A stretch of DNA of 64,000 bases. Source: Curvularia sp. ZM96. Its lineage: Eukaryota > Ascomycota > Dothideomycetes > Pleosporales > Pleosporaceae. The position numbers were made by a program, and so were the translations under genes. Positions 10,747 to 22,233 of the stretch are shown in pieces; the stretch's first letter is position 1; every line of letters begins with the position of its first letter. Where the stretch lies: NCBI GenBank assembly GCA_022457065.1, contig JAJGBQ010000003.1, positions 806,001 to 870,000 of the forward strand, written 5' to 3'. The notes beneath the pieces are model-generated. The model searched no databases. It worked only from the letters and a program-made list of their open reading frames with translations, and was not told the origin of the DNA.

Positions 10747-12259
10747 ATGTCGCATCATCGCTTTATGTCCTGGCCTAATGCGCACGTGCTGACCATGGCG
10801 CCCACCTACCCTCCCCCCGGCGCTGCTAACGAGTACCCTTCTCCTGCTGCCTCGCGTCGCCCTTCTGACTGCTTGTCTGAGATGAGCATGGGCAGCAGCA
10901 GGAGGGGTAGCTTGGCTGCATTTGCGCCGGATGTGGAGAGTACCGGGCAATGGCAATCTATAGGCAGCGAGTCCAAGAGTCCTCTAGCCCAGTTTGGTTT
11001 CTTCAAGAGCCTGACGGAAAAGAAGACAACACGAGGTTGGTCGACAACGACCGTAAATGGTTCCTGTCGCATTGCTAACCAGACAAGATGGACAACCACC
11101 AAAGAGAAGGGGTCCCAAGCCCGACAGCAAGCCCGCTTTGACACGCAGACAAGAGCTGAACCGCCAGGCGCAGAGGTAACATGGGCAGGACCTGTGCACC
11201 ACATCAATCACATGCTGACTTGCAAAAAAGAACACATCGGGAGAGGAAAGAAATGTACATCAAGGCCCTCGAGCAGGAGGTGGTCCGTCTCAAAGACACA
11301 TTCGCCGCTACATCGCGAGAGCGCGATGCCTATGCCGAAGAGAACCGCCGACTTCGCGAGTTGCTCATGGCGCATGGCATCTCTTTTGACCTTTCGAGCC
11401 GGCCCTCCAACGGTATGGGCCAGGTTGGAAGCTCTACGTACGGAAGTTCGACGGGAAGCGTGTCAGGTTATGGGCCAGGGTCGGCCTCGACGGGATACAC
11501 CTCCCCACCGACGCGCGGATCAGCTTCCCACGATGGCATGGGCGGTCAATCCTTGACCCTGCAGCAACAAGCCCAACAGCCGAACCACCACCAGCCCCAG
11601 GGCCTGGACTATGACCAGATTGGCATAGACTTCGTTTTAACGTACGACCGAACGCCCTATCTTTCTCCTCCGCCCCAGCAGTAATGCTCTTACGTCTCTT
11701 TCTGTCTTCTTTTTTTCCAAACTGGCGTACGTTCTTCTTCAGTATCGATGGGCTCTGCTCTGACAAATTGTGTCTGACAGGCTCGAGCGACCATGCATGG
11801 ACCACATGCAATTTCTAATGGTACGCGCCCATGACGCCGACGAAAACATCAGTGGCCATGCGCTCATGGCCACGGCTCCTCCCGATGCGCACATCACAAA
11901 CTGCCCAGAGGAGAAGTATCCGCACCAGATGCCGGACATCAACATGCCAGATCTGATGAAACTACTCGACCTGAGCAATCGCCTACCCCTTGACGGGGAG
12001 ATTACGCCCATCATGGCTTGGGCAAAGGTCCTGCAGCACGAGAACCTGCGCGACTTGACCAAGGAGGACTTCGAGTTCCTGAAAGGAGAGTTGCTTGCCA
12101 AAGTCCGTTGCTATGGGTAAGTGGAGAATTCGCAGTGTCGTCGTGCGTCTGTTAACACTTTGTAGATTTGGCGCCGTGCTTGAGGAATTTGAAGTTAGGG
12201 ATGCACTCATGACCGTCCTTGCTGGCAAATTCTCGAATGGGTCTCCGCCTATTGCATAA
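10747..12259 (+). CDS. bZIP transcription factor, Yap/AP-1-like basic region
   Basis: Five exons, 10747-11035, 11088-11175, 11231-11680, 11781-12116 and 12166-12259, give 418 aa. The DNA-binding region is split by intron 2: KRRGPKPDSKPALTRRQ then NRQAQRTHRERKE around residues 106-132, matching the fungal AP-1-like N-x2-A-Q-x3-R pattern. A leucine-zipper-like heptad region follows (ALEQEVVRLKDTF...ENRRLRELL, about 136-172). The middle is Ser/Gly/Gln-rich. The C-terminal part has a conserved block (CMDHMQFLMVRAHD, LMKLLDLSNRLPLDGEITP) typical of a recurrent filamentous-fungal bZIP family. It is a nuclear regulator; targets are unknown. The start at 10747 has an excellent context (ACACCATGTC). 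ATG 10795 is a fallback. Confidence 0.9.
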
Positions 12260-12669
12260 TGTCTGTTCACGAGAAACAAACTAATAGCTACGTTTTTGGG
12301 TAATATGTAATGTTCTTGGTTAGGAAATAGCAATACAAGTTTTGTGTTAGGAAACAGGATGTAGTGTGCTTGATGGATCGGAGAGTTTCTTGTGCATGCG
12401 TCCAGCCGCGATGGTGGCGGGGCGATGACGAGTCAGGGTCCAGATCAGAGCCCCGCGCGCACGAGGATCGCGCTCGACACATGGACGCTCAAGTATACCT
12501 TACTCCTGAAACCCTGAAACACATAACTACTGCACCTTGTTCGAAGCTTGCATAAAGCTGCGTGTTGCTATTTAACCCTCCACGTCACGTTTCCTATCGT
12601 CTACATTACACCATCGTGCAAATCAGAGCCGCCCATCACTGCCCCCCCCCCCAAACAGAAGCTCCAGCC
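12260..12669. other. Intergenic, promoter of the next gene
   Basis: 410 bp between two tandem plus-strand genes. It contains a C10 run near 12643-12652, just before the next start. Nothing else stands out. Confidence 0.5.
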
Positions 12670-14586
12670 ATGAGTGAATTAAGCGTCTACGACAATGACC
12701 CCACCATTTACCTCTTCACATCGCTGACTGCCGGCTCCTCGCACATCATCACTGCCACGTCGCGAATCGAGACGATCCTCAAAGCCAACAAGATTCCCTT
12801 TAAAGGGGTAGACACAGCGACTGATGAGTTGGCTAAGAAGCTGTTCCAGCGGAGGGCAAGCGGAAAGAAGCTGCCACTTATAGTCAAGGAAGGATACGTT
12901 CTAGGGGTATGTGCAAATGGTAGCGCATGGCTGGTACATCAGGGCTAATAGTTCATGCAGGGCATCACCGAAATCGAAGAATGGAACGAATACGACGAGA
13001 TCAGAGAGGCACTGGGTGTCACCTCTGCCTTTACCCCCTTTCCTGCCAAACCCGGTCCGCCGCCCATGGCCGCCAGCGCTGCGGCGCCCGCATCATCGTC
13101 GTCGCTCAAGAGTCCATCTGCTATAAAGGAGGAAACTGTTTCGATCCCTAGCCCTGAAACAAATCTTGCGCTGAGAGAGCTGGGTGCTGAGGCGGCGAGG
13201 AAGGCAGCGGCGATGAAGCCTGTGCCAGGAAATATTAAGACAACGAATCCACTCTTGAGTGAGAAGACAAATGCGGCGTCGACGGCGACGGAGGCGGCGG
13301 CAGCGGCAAAGAAGAGTCCGGTAAAGGAGGATAAGAGTGGAATTCTTTCGCCCAAGTCGGTGCCTCTGCCTGACACGCCGAAGGTAGCGACGCCGAGTAC
13401 ACCGAGTGTCGCGGCGGAGACGAAGGATACTTCTGCAGAGAAGGTGGAAGAGAAAGTGGAGGATAAGACAGAGGACAAGGCTGAGGTCAAGCCTGAGGCT
13501 GAGGCTGAGGAGAAGACAGAGGAGAAGACAGAGGAGAAGACAGAGGAGAAGACAGAGGACAAGCCAGAGGACAAGCCAGAGGACAAGCCAGAGGCGAAGG
13601 TAGATGTGAAGACAGATGCAAAGACAGCCGCAAAGCCAGCGGCCAAGACAGCGGCTAAGACAGCGACCAAGACGGGCGCGAAGACAGAGACAAAGACTGC
13701 GGCCAAGGCGGGTGTGAAGACAGACGCAAAAGCGGATGCAAAGAAGACTATCAAGGCGACAGCGAAGCCTGCCACAAGCAAAGACGTTAAGACAAAGACA
13801 ACGGATGTAAAGGCAAAGGACACAAAGTCCAAAGACACCAAAGCTAGCACCACAGCCTCCAAAACCTCCAAAACCTCAAAATCTACAACAACAACATCAA
13901 CACGGAAACCCGCAACAGGTGGCCTCTTCGGCTACACCGCGCCCCCGCCAAAATCCAAACCAAAATCCACCTCTTCTACCTCTGCTTCTACCAGCAAAAC
14001 CACCACCACCGCCGCCAAGCCAAAAGCCACAACAACAAAGCCAAAAGATGGCAAGACAACCAAAGCAGCTACTACTACTGCCAAGAAAAGTGGCATCCCA
14101 AAAGCTTCTGATATGCAGAAACCAATTCAATCTCCACCGGCTTCTATGAAAGAAGATGCTAAGAATCCGGCGTTGAGTGCGGGGCCTGTGAGCTCGACGA
14201 CGACGGAGAAGGATGAGAGTAAGGAGGAAGTGAAGAAGGAAAGCAGCGAGGAAGAGGATTCTGAGGAAGAAAGCTCCGAGGAGGAGGAAGAAGAAGAAGA
14301 TGCGGTCGCGACTCCGGCTACGAAAGAAGGCAAAGCAGCTACGACTGCTGAGGATGATGAGGAGAGCAGCGAGGAAGAAGACGATGACGATGATGAAGAC
14401 GAGGATAGTGAGGAGGAAGACGACGATGACGACGACGAAGATGAAGTTGCAGCAGAGAAGAAGACCACTGCTGTAGAAGAAGAGAGCGATGACGATGACG
14501 AGGAAAGTAGCGAGGAAGAGGAAGAAGAGACGCAGAAGCAGCCTGCTAAAGCGCCAGCGAAAGCGGGTGTTAGTGTGAAGGATTAG
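12670..14586 (+). CDS. SH3BGR/thioredoxin-like domain protein with Lys/Glu-rich repetitive tail
   Basis: Exon 1 (12670-12906) and exon 2 (12961-14586) give 620 aa; the 54-bp intron ends TTCATGCAG. The first ~100 residues look like an SH3-binding-glutamic-acid-rich (glutaredoxin-like) fold: IYLFTSLTAGSS, IETILKANKIPFKGVDTA, GKKLPLIVKEGYVLGGITEIEEWNEY. No CxxC redox pair is present, as is usual for this family. The remainder is low complexity: Ala/Lys/Thr-rich with EEKT and EDKP tandem units, a Ser/Thr/Lys stretch, and a very acidic end with D/E runs (about 14220-14530). The function is unknown; the tail suggests charge-driven scaffolding. A gene-finder could easily be misled by long antisense open frames here. 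Confidence 0.85.
13507..13590 (+). repeat. Coding minisatellite: four EEKT units then three EDKP units
   Basis: The 12-bp unit GAGGAGAAGACA repeats four times exactly (13507-13554). It is followed by three exact copies of GAGGACAAGCCA (13555-13590). Both are in frame in the SH3BGR-like gene, so copy-number change would be length-neutral for the frame. Confidence 0.9.
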
Positions 14587-15197
14587 GGAGATGAGACTTT
14601 GTAGGGATATTTTCTTGTTCTTTTTTTGGACTGTAGTATGTTTGTGATTGTTTAGATAGATAGAAATTTCAACTTTGATTGTATATACGGTTTTGCGGTC
14701 TTGGAAGATATTGGGATACTTTTTTTCTCTTTGCGACACTTTCTTTTCTCTGGTTGGTGGGTGCTGGGTAGTTTGCATTTGCGTCATGTTGAATCAATTG
14801 AATCGATCCAGCTAGCAAGCAATGAGCCAGTCAAGAGGTGAATCAGTGAATTAAGCATGCAAGTAGTCGGTATATCATCTGCACAGTCCAATTTTTTTTG
14901 TCAAACACGTATTTCAATTCCTATCAAAACATCTCCTCACATATCCTATCTACTTAACGCCCTCGCTAGATGCTAGATGCTACTGCTCATAGTATTATTG
15001 CAATGCACACAAAAAGTGTATCAAAAAGCCCTAGCCAAAGCCAAGGAGTAGTAAAAGAAACAGAAAAGGACTGGAAGGGCAAAGAAAGAAGACGGTGCGC
15101 GAATTCCAAATAAACTAGACTTCGCAGCATCATCGTCGCTTTCCCTTCTTCTACAGCCACCATGAGTACAAGGACACAGTCAGAAAGAGTCCAAACC
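14587..15197. other. Convergent 3' intergenic
   Basis: 611 bp between the converging ends of the SH3BGR-like and Fun30 genes. It is AT-rich with several T tracts; no gene seen. Confidence 0.55.
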
Positions 15198-18100
15198 TCA
15201 AGCATTGATATCCAAGCCCGCGTCTTTCAGACCCTTTAGGTACTGCTCTTTGACATCCTCGCTCTTCTTCGACTTCTCATCAGGCGGCGACTGCAACTGC
15301 TGCATCATCATCGCTTCGACAGCCGCTATGCCCGCTTCCTCTGCCTTGCTGAGCGCCCCGGCAGCAGAAGCATCGTCCTTCTTCTTGCCTTTGCCCTTTG
15401 TACCTGTGGCGCCATCCTCCTCACCTTGGACCATCTTGTCCAGCTCGAGCTTACTGATGCCCAGCGCGTAGATTTGCTCTTCGACCGTGCCCTTGGTAAC
15501 GAGCCTAACAACCTCGACTTCTCGCGTCTGGCCAACGCGGTGAGCGCGGTTCTCGGCTTGAATATCGTCCTGGGGGTTGAAACTTGAGTCGAAAATGATG
15601 ACTTTGTTCGCACAGGCGAGGTTAATGCCCGCACCACCGCTCTTGGTGCTGATCATGAAGAGCTGAATGGATTCATCCTGGTAGAAGACGTCCATGAGAG
15701 ACTGGCGTTCTTGGATCGGAGTGGAGCCGTCCATACGCATAAAGTTGATGTCGTGGTCGTCAAAGACCCAGCCGAGAATGTCCATGACGGAGGTGAATTG
15801 ACTAAATACCAATGCCCGATCGCCATTCTCCTTGTATTTCTTCAGCAGAGCAAGAAGCGCAGTGACTTTGCCCGAGTCCATCCACTCGTGGTTTTGGAGC
15901 TCGAACTTCTTCAGGGCTCGATACTTGGAGGCGAGTTGGTGGCACTGGTAGTCTTGGTAGAGCTCGAGCTCTTCATAGATGATGTCTGGGTTGCTTTCAG
16001 CAAACATATCTTCCTTAAGACAGGCCTTTGACATCTTGCGGATGGTGTTGTTGTCATAGCGGTGGCGGAACAGGAGTGAGTGGATAGCTGCCTGACGGAG
16101 CTTCATCATCACATTGGCATGGTCTTTGACCATAATGCCTGCCGCCCTATCCTCAAGAATCTTGCGCTGCTTCGCTAGTTGCTCGTTGTACAATAGTCTC
16201 TGGGTATCTGTGAGCTCGCAATACTCGACACGAGACGTCTTCTTTGGCAAGTGTTTGAGCACTTGTGCCTTCTTCCTTCGCAGGATAAAGGGTGTCAACA
16301 TCGTTCGAGCGCGCTGGATACGTTGAACAGACAATAAAGAGCTGTGCGAGTCGCTCTCCATAGTCTTAGCCTTGTGTTTGAACAGAATTTGCAACATTTC
16401 CTGGACTTCTTCCTGCTGTTCACCGTAGAAGACTTGTGGCATCAAGAATCCAAGGATCGACATGAGCTCTTGGAGACTGTTCTGCAACGGTGTACCAGTC
16501 AACAAGATCCTGCACTTGGTAGGAATCTTCATCAAACTCTTGTATCGAATGGTGTTTGCGTTCTTCAGCATGTGTCCTTCATCGAAGATACATATCTCTG
16601 GCCTGCACTTCTTGAGAAAGATAAGATCCTCCTTCCGGAACGTAAGGTCATATGTTGTAATGATTACGTCGCAAGTTCCCTGCATGATGTTCTGGTGGAT
16701 GCTCTCCTGATGCGAGAAGCGCTCAGCTTGGGATCCGTAGTATGGCGTGAAGTTGATGGAGCTTGAGAAACGCTCAAACTCACGACACCAGTTCTCCAGC
16801 GTCGATCCCGGCACAACGATGAGCGCAGGTTTTCCGCTCCCCTCTTCTTTCAGATGCGACAGGAAAGCGATAATCTGACAAGTCTTTCCCAGACCCATGT
16901 CGTCGGCCAAGATGCCAGAAGTTCCAGTTTGCCAGAGAAGATTAAGCCAGTTAAGGCCAACGACTTGGTAGTCCTTGAGCTCAACATCGTCGTTCATAAT
17001 TGAGGGTTGTTTCAGCAGCTTGGTACGACCCGCCGCTTTGCGTATACTCTTAGAATCAGTATCGCTGCCATTGGCACTCTTTGGTGTGTGATATCCAGAA
17101 TCCCGTGATGAGCTGGTGTCGCTGTCGTCGAGACTCGTAACATCCATTCCTTCATCAGTGGATGCACCGAAAATGTCGATCCCCCATCGTGCCATGCCCG
17201 CAACCATTGGTTTTCCTATGGCTTCGCATTGTTTGACCACCGAGTCGATTGTCGAGTATGCGTTCCACATGCCTTCGGTCGACTCCACAAGCCTTGCGCC
17301 TGTCGTTATACGTGGCTTGCGAGCCTTCTTCTTGCCCTTCTCGGCTGGGGTAAGGTCTACGTGAATGGCTCGGACATCATCAAGCGAGTCGAACGGACGT
17401 TGCTTGAAAATCTCTTGAATGTCCTCTTCCTTGTGACCTGACAAGTCAACCATGGCTTCCACCGTGCAAGTGTTGAAGAAGTTCAACAAGGCATCGTCGC
17501 TGAAATTCTTCTCTGAGGCTACGCTTGCGTCCGAATCGTCGTCAGCCACAAGCTCTGCGTCAATACCCTCATCTTCATCCGAAGATACCACGATTGGTGC
17601 TTGCTTCTTTGCCTGCGGCTGCGCTCGTGGGGGGCTAGACTCTGGTGAGGACGAAAACGCCTTTGGTTTGCGATCTTTTCCGCTAACAAGTCTGCCCCTC
17701 CGTTTTGGTGCCTCCTTCTCAGGGCTGTCGATTACTACCGGACTGTTTTGGGTTGCTCCCAGCTTTGAGTACTTGTTCTGTAACGATTGAACGGGCTGCT
17801 TCAAACCACGCTGTGCCGTTTTCTTCACAACTGGCGTTGATTTTGATTGAGCCACTCCCAGCTTTGGAGACCGAAGCAACTCGTCCTCAGACTCTTCCTC
17901 TGCCAAGTACGAACACGCATCCGTAAAATCGCCCTTTTTCTTAAGCAAGGCATCGTACAGCTGCTTCACTGACCGGTTGGGATATATGGCTTGTAATCGC
18001 TTTACGTTGCGTTGTGTTGCAAAATCGGTTATGTCTTCTAAGGTCATGTCTGTATCTTCTGTCAAGTCTACAGGCAGGGCGCGCGATGGTCCTCCTTGTC

Positions 18101-18722
18101 GCGGCAGAGGCTTTTGTCTTTTCGGTGGCGAACCAGAACTTGCTTCAAACGGTCGTTTTCGTGACTGATCGCCATTGTACTTGTATCCAGAGAGATCCCA
18201 CGTCGGCTTCTGCGGTGTCTCCTCAATCCTTGACGCCATAGAAGCCATCTCGATCTTTGACAGTGGTATGTTAGACCTGTACTCAGACTCGTCCTCATCC
18301 GGGTCGCGCTCGACAGGTGGATCGTCCGAGGTCAAATCGACAACTGGCTTGCGAACAGCTTGTGGAGGAAAGAAGCTCGTACCAGGGGGCGCCATTGGGT
18401 TACTGTAGCCCCCATACGGTCGTTGCGACTGGGTTGGCGACATGACCGGTGAGGAGCACCGTTGAATGGGAGGAGATGAGCGTGGGACCTGCAACTGCGA
18501 CGATGCTGGTGGCTGGGTTCGATTTGCGCGCGGTGTGAGGATTTGCGTAGGCTGCGTAGTTTGCGTGGTGTCGGACGGTGCTGCAAAAAATGGCGAGCGA
18601 TCACCGAGAATCTGTGTAGGCTGAGTGACGTAAGGATCTTGTTGCTCGTCGTCGCTAGTCGAAGTAGCTCGCGGTCCGCCAGGGGGTGGTGATGAAGATA
18701 CTATGGGGTCTCGACGGTACAT
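15198..18722 (-). CDS. FUN30: SNF2-family chromatin remodeller, Fun30/SMARCAD1 type
   Basis: A single exon encodes 1174 aa. The disordered N-terminus carries two CUE-like ubiquitin-binding segments (around LEDITDFATQRNVKRLQAIYP and FSDDALLNFFNTCTVEAM). The SNF2 ATPase has motif I DDMGLGKT near residue 608, the Walker B box DEGH near 715, LLTGTPLQN, and the C-terminal helicase lobe with MRMDGSTPIQERQ near 1000 and ENRAHRVGQTREV near 1058. This order and the DEGH variant match the Fun30/Fft3/SMARCAD1 group. That group acts in heterochromatin maintenance, nucleosome editing and DNA end resection. Nuclear. It ends near GLKDAGLDINA. It is divergent from VMA21 with 381 bp between start codons. Confidence 0.95.
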   Translation of the reverse strand: MYRRDPIVSSSPPPGGPRATSTSDDEQQDPYVTQPTQILGDRSPFFAAPSDTTQTTQPTQILTPRANRTQPPASSQLQVPRSSPPIQRCSSPVMSPTQSQRPYGGYSNPMAPPGTSFFPPQAVRKPVVDLTSDDPPVERDPDEDESEYRSNIPLSKIEMASMASRIEETPQKPTWDLSGYKYNGDQSRKRPFEASSGSPPKRQKPLPRQGGPSRALPVDLTEDTDMTLEDITDFATQRNVKRLQAIYPNRSVKQLYDALLKKKGDFTDACSYLAEEESEDELLRSPKLGVAQSKSTPVVKKTAQRGLKQPVQSLQNKYSKLGATQNSPVVIDSPEKEAPKRRGRLVSGKDRKPKAFSSSPESSPPRAQPQAKKQAPIVVSSDEDEGIDAELVADDDSDASVASEKNFSDDALLNFFNTCTVEAMVDLSGHKEEDIQEIFKQRPFDSLDDVRAIHVDLTPAEKGKKKARKPRITTGARLVESTEGMWNAYSTIDSVVKQCEAIGKPMVAGMARWGIDIFGASTDEGMDVTSLDDSDTSSSRDSGYHTPKSANGSDTDSKSIRKAAGRTKLLKQPSIMNDDVELKDYQVVGLNWLNLLWQTGTSGILADDMGLGKTCQIIAFLSHLKEEGSGKPALIVVPGSTLENWCREFERFSSSINFTPYYGSQAERFSHQESIHQNIMQGTCDVIITTYDLTFRKEDLIFLKKCRPEICIFDEGHMLKNANTIRYKSLMKIPTKCRILLTGTPLQNSLQELMSILGFLMPQVFYGEQQEEVQEMLQILFKHKAKTMESDSHSSLLSVQRIQRARTMLTPFILRRKKAQVLKHLPKKTSRVEYCELTDTQRLLYNEQLAKQRKILEDRAAGIMVKDHANVMMKLRQAAIHSLLFRHRYDNNTIRKMSKACLKEDMFAESNPDIIYEELELYQDYQCHQLASKYRALKKFELQNHEWMDSGKVTALLALLKKYKENGDRALVFSQFTSVMDILGWVFDDHDINFMRMDGSTPIQERQSLMDVFYQDESIQLFMISTKSGGAGINLACANKVIIFDSSFNPQDDIQAENRAHRVGQTREVEVVRLVTKGTVEEQIYALGISKLELDKMVQGEEDGATGTKGKGKKKDDASAAGALSKAEEAGIAAVEAMMMQQLQSPPDEKSKKSEDVKEQYLKGLKDAGLDINA

Positions 18723-19103
18723 GATGCAACAATACTACAAAAACGAGCTGGGATGAAGGGAGCCAAAGGGCCGTCGTCGACTCGGTGGGTTTGCGCGCAG
18801 AATCGGAGAAGATGGTTGGGGGCCAATTACCTGTTCGAACAGCCCGAAGGAAAGGGCAGGACTCTACAAAGCGGCTGGCATAGCGCGGTGCGCGTCTGCT
18901 AGAAGCGCCGGTAGAGAAGAGAGTGAACAGAGCCTGTGGCGGCGATTGCCAAAAATGACCACTACGCGTCGAAGAAAGCACTTTACGCGTTGGGGAGTCC
19001 GGACGCTTGGACCTCCAGAACGCCAATTACGTTACTGCTTTCGGCTGCGATGGGCCAGACATTCGCATGCGCCATTCAAACCTCACGACATTACCACGCG
19101 AAC
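18723..19103. promoter_or_regulatory. Bidirectional promoter FUN30/VMA21
   Basis: Only 381 bp separate the divergent start codons, so both promoters are here. No TATA box is evident, as is common for housekeeping genes. Confidence 0.6.
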
Positions 19104-19523
19104 ATGGCGACCAGAAGAAATGTGGGCAAAGATGAGCCATCCCTTGAATACCAGGTGAAGCCTGTGTCAGGGCCATCAGACATTTCGCCGGCGGTGCCCT
19201 CGTGAGTTGTTTTTGATGCTGTCCACGCTACACCGGCTTACACTATGACAGATCCGTCATTTGGAAGTTGATGAGCTTCACTTTTGCCATGATCACGCTG
19301 CCCATTGGCACCTACTTCTTCACCGTGAACTTTGTCTTTCAGGGTGCGTTCTTTGTCGTGCGCGAAAAGGGGCTACTGACTTTGGCCAGGCAACGCAACG
19401 TATGCAGGAGGCCTCGCAGCCCTCATGGCGAACATTGTATTGATAGCGTATGTCATCATGGCATTCAAAGACGACCAGGAGGAACAGCGCGAAGAGGCCG
19501 AGAAGTCAAAGAAGAAATTGTAG
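19104..19523 (+). CDS. VMA21: V-ATPase assembly factor Vma21
   Basis: Three exons, 19104-19201, 19252-19343 and 19390-19523, give 107 aa, the usual size. After a short polar N-terminus come SSVIWKLMSFTFAMITLPIG (first membrane helix) and a second helix (LAALMANIVLIAYVIMAF) after the luminal turn GNATYAGG. The C-terminus EKSKKKL ends in KKKL, a dilysine ER-retrieval signal expected for Vma21. The protein escorts the V0 sector of the vacuolar ATPase out of the ER. Introns are 50 and 46 bp. Longer open frames begin upstream of ATG 19104, but homology supports the MATRRN start. Confidence 0.95.
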
Positions 19524-20015
19524 CATCTGGCATTTGCCATAATCAAAGAGGCGCTGGGAGGCAGGCCATCCATCGCGAGTTCTTTGCGCCAAGTCCTAGT
19601 GAAGAGGATCAATTCTTTGCTGCCATGTCATGGTTAGTTCCTAAATGATACGATCAATCTCAAGAGGAATGATATGCCCATTCCCAGGAATAGACTTGGC
19701 TCTCGGACACAGCAGAAGTCTTTCAAATCGCAGTCGTTGCACGTGACATTCGACTGCTGAGTTTATCTCACAAAGACAACCGTGTCTAACATAAACTCCT
19801 CGTAACATGGCTCGATATGTGCTGCAAAATTCTATAATGTTTCGTCCCAAGGGAGCGCCTATGCGTGCGAGTGGTTCCAGGTTGGGTTGAGGTACTAGCG
19901 CGGGGTACGGCCTTTCGCTTTTCCTTAGCGGCGTAATCTTGGCAGCCCACCTCGAGCAATTTCGTCGGCCGGCAGCCACCAAGTCCGAGTGACAGCAAAC
20001 CCACGACTAGACAAC
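19524..20015. other. Intergenic, promoter of eIF3d gene
   Basis: 492 bp between tandem genes; minus-strand open frames here show no conserved motif. It holds the VMA21 3' end and the eIF3d promoter. Confidence 0.55.
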
Positions 20016-21844
20016 ATGGCTCCAGCATCCCTTCTGGACCTCGTGTCCGCGCTCCCCGACACCCAAGCATGGGGCCCACCAGTTTCCAACGAGACGATGC
20101 TCGACGGCGTGCCGTTCGCGCCCTACTCCAAGGCCGACAAGTTGGGTCGCATGGCTGACTGGACTGAGGGCAAGGACCGCGAGCGGGGTGGACGCCAGCA
20201 GTATGGCAACCGCAACTACCGGGGTATGTGGGAATTGGGCAGAGCCGAAGTACGGCAAGAGACTAACAGCATGCCACAGACCAGCAGGTGTACGGTGCAA
20301 ACCAGCAGACCAACCCCTTCGCCATCCAGGCCGCCGAAGAGGAGGCAACCTTCTCTGTCGTCGACAACACACGAACATCCGCACGAGGACGAGGATTCGG
20401 CCGCGGCGGTGGCACAGTTTTCCGTGGACGAGGAGGTGCGCGCGGTGGACAGGCGCAACGGGGAGGACGGGGTACCTTCCAGCGCGTTGGTGGCCGTGGC
20501 GGACAGCAGTACGACAACCGCGGTGGTCGCGGTGGAAGAGGAGGACGTCGTTTCGGCTGGAGGGATGACAAGCCTCAGCGCAACCGCGATGCCTCCGTCC
20601 AGGTCAAGCCCGAGTGGAGCGTTATGGAGGAGATTGACTTCTCTCGCCTCAGCAAGCTCAACCTGGATACCCACGAGGGCGAGGACATTGACAAATACGG
20701 CTTCCTCTACTACTACGACCGAAGCTACGACAAGCAGCCCGGTGCTAAGACTTCCGAACGCAGACTCAACGTCCTCGACCGTGCCGCCTACAACGTCACC
20801 ACCTCCAGCGATCCCGTTCTGCAGGAGCTTGCAGACAAGGACGAGGCTACTGTCTTTGCTACTGACAACATTCTCTCAATGCTCATGTGCGCCACCAAGT
20901 CCGTCTACTCGTGGGATTTGGTCTTTACCAAGAGGGACAACAAGGTTTTCATTGACAAGCGCGATGGATCAAGCCTGGACATGGTCACTGTCAACGAGAA
21001 CGCCGCAGATGCGCCACTCGAGATTTCCGAGGGCAACAAGGACTCGATCAACAGCCCTGGCGCCCTGATGCTGGAAGCGACACACATCAACAACGTATTC
21101 CCTCTTCAGGTTGTTACCGAATCCGAGACCAACAAGGTCAACATGCCTCACGAGCATCCCTTCTACAATGAGGAGGTCGAGACTGACCCACCAGCGTCCA
21201 AGGCATACAGGTACCGCCGATTCGACCTGTCCCTGGACAAGGATGAGGAGCCACTACACTTGATTGTCCGAACTGAGCTCGACGCCGTCATCAAGAACAA
21301 CATCAACGGCGAGGACCAGTACCTGACCATCAAGGCGCTCAACGAGTTCGACAACAAGGCCCAGGGAGCCGGTGGAGCTCTGGACTGGAGGACCAAGTTG
21401 GCAAGCCAGAGGGGTGCTGTCCTTGCCACCGAGATGAAGAACAACTCTTGCAAGCTTGCTCGATGGACTGTGCAGAGTATTCTGGCCAAGGCTGACACTA
21501 TGAAGCTTGGGTATGTTTTTCCATTGTTCTGGCTGAGCCATTGCTAACAAAAATCTAGTTTCGTTTCGCGCGCCAACCCCAAGAACAACAACGACCACGT
21601 CATTCTCGGTGTGCTTACCAACAAGCCCCGCGACTTCGCCGCTCAGATGGCGCTCAACCTCAACAACGGATGGGCCATCGTTCGCACCATTGTCGACATG
21701 GTCCTTCGCATGGACGACGGCAAATACGTCCTTGTCAAGGATCCTAACAAGCCTGTTCTCCGCCTGTACTCTGTTCCTCTCAACACCTTTGAGGAGGAGG
21801 ACGTTGATGAAATGCAAGCGCCAACTGAAGAGAACGATGAGTAG
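20016..21844 (+). CDS. EIF3D: Translation initiation factor eIF3 subunit D
   Basis: Three exons, 20016-20223, 20280-21510 and 21559-21844, give 574 aa, the family norm. The start has the conserved LLDLVSALPD...WGPP segment and PYAPFSK-like PFAPYSKADKLGR. An Arg/Gly-rich stretch (RGRGFGRGGG, RGRGGARGG, roughly residues 105-165) follows. The cap-binding eIF3d core begins at WSVMEEIDFSRLSKL and includes LATDNILS-like FATDNILSMLMCATKS and LDWRTKLASQRGAVLATE. The protein is a cytoplasmic subunit of the eIF3 complex and can bind the mRNA cap. The introns are 56 and 48 bp. The acidic C-terminus (EEEDVDEMQAPTEENDE) is typical. Confidence 0.96.
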
Positions 21845-22233
21845 ATTTGCGTCAAGCACGTAGACTGTGTTTATTTTCTTTCCAGCGATATCCGGGTTGG
21901 GTCTATGACTACATGCAAGATATGAGATACATCATTCAATGACAACACTCGACGGACGTTGTCTATATGACTCGAAAAAGTACTTGTGTTTTAATGTGAG
22001 ACCAACTTTCACTCGATGGATGAAGTCTGAAGAATCATTGTTCGCCAGATAATGCCGTGCACAGGCCACGTTTGCCAAGTTGCCCCAGTCCTCTTGCTTG
22101 CATTGTACTTTCACCCTTGCAACCCTTAAGTTGGATTATATATTTCATCCACCGCGCATCAAATATGGATTGAGCCACACTGAAATTTGCTATGGCTATT
22201 ACAAATATTGTTTAAATCCAGTTGACCTCAATT
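21845..22233. other. Intergenic
   Basis: 389 bp, AT-rich, between tandem plus-strand genes. No further feature seen. Confidence 0.5.

Noticed and set aside
12945..13871. Antisense open frame of 308 codons
   Set aside because: It mirrors the repetitive Lys/Ala/Glu coding sequence of the SH3BGR-like gene; low-complexity hydrophobic product without motifs.
13897..14787. Antisense open frame of 296 codons
   Set aside because: Also a shadow of the acidic low-complexity exon; Leu/Phe/Ile runs come from reversed D/E codons.
19989..21068. 359-codon frame continuing past eIF3d exon 1
   Set aside because: Only its first 69 codons are eIF3d; the rest is out of frame with the conserved core once the 56-bp intron is removed.
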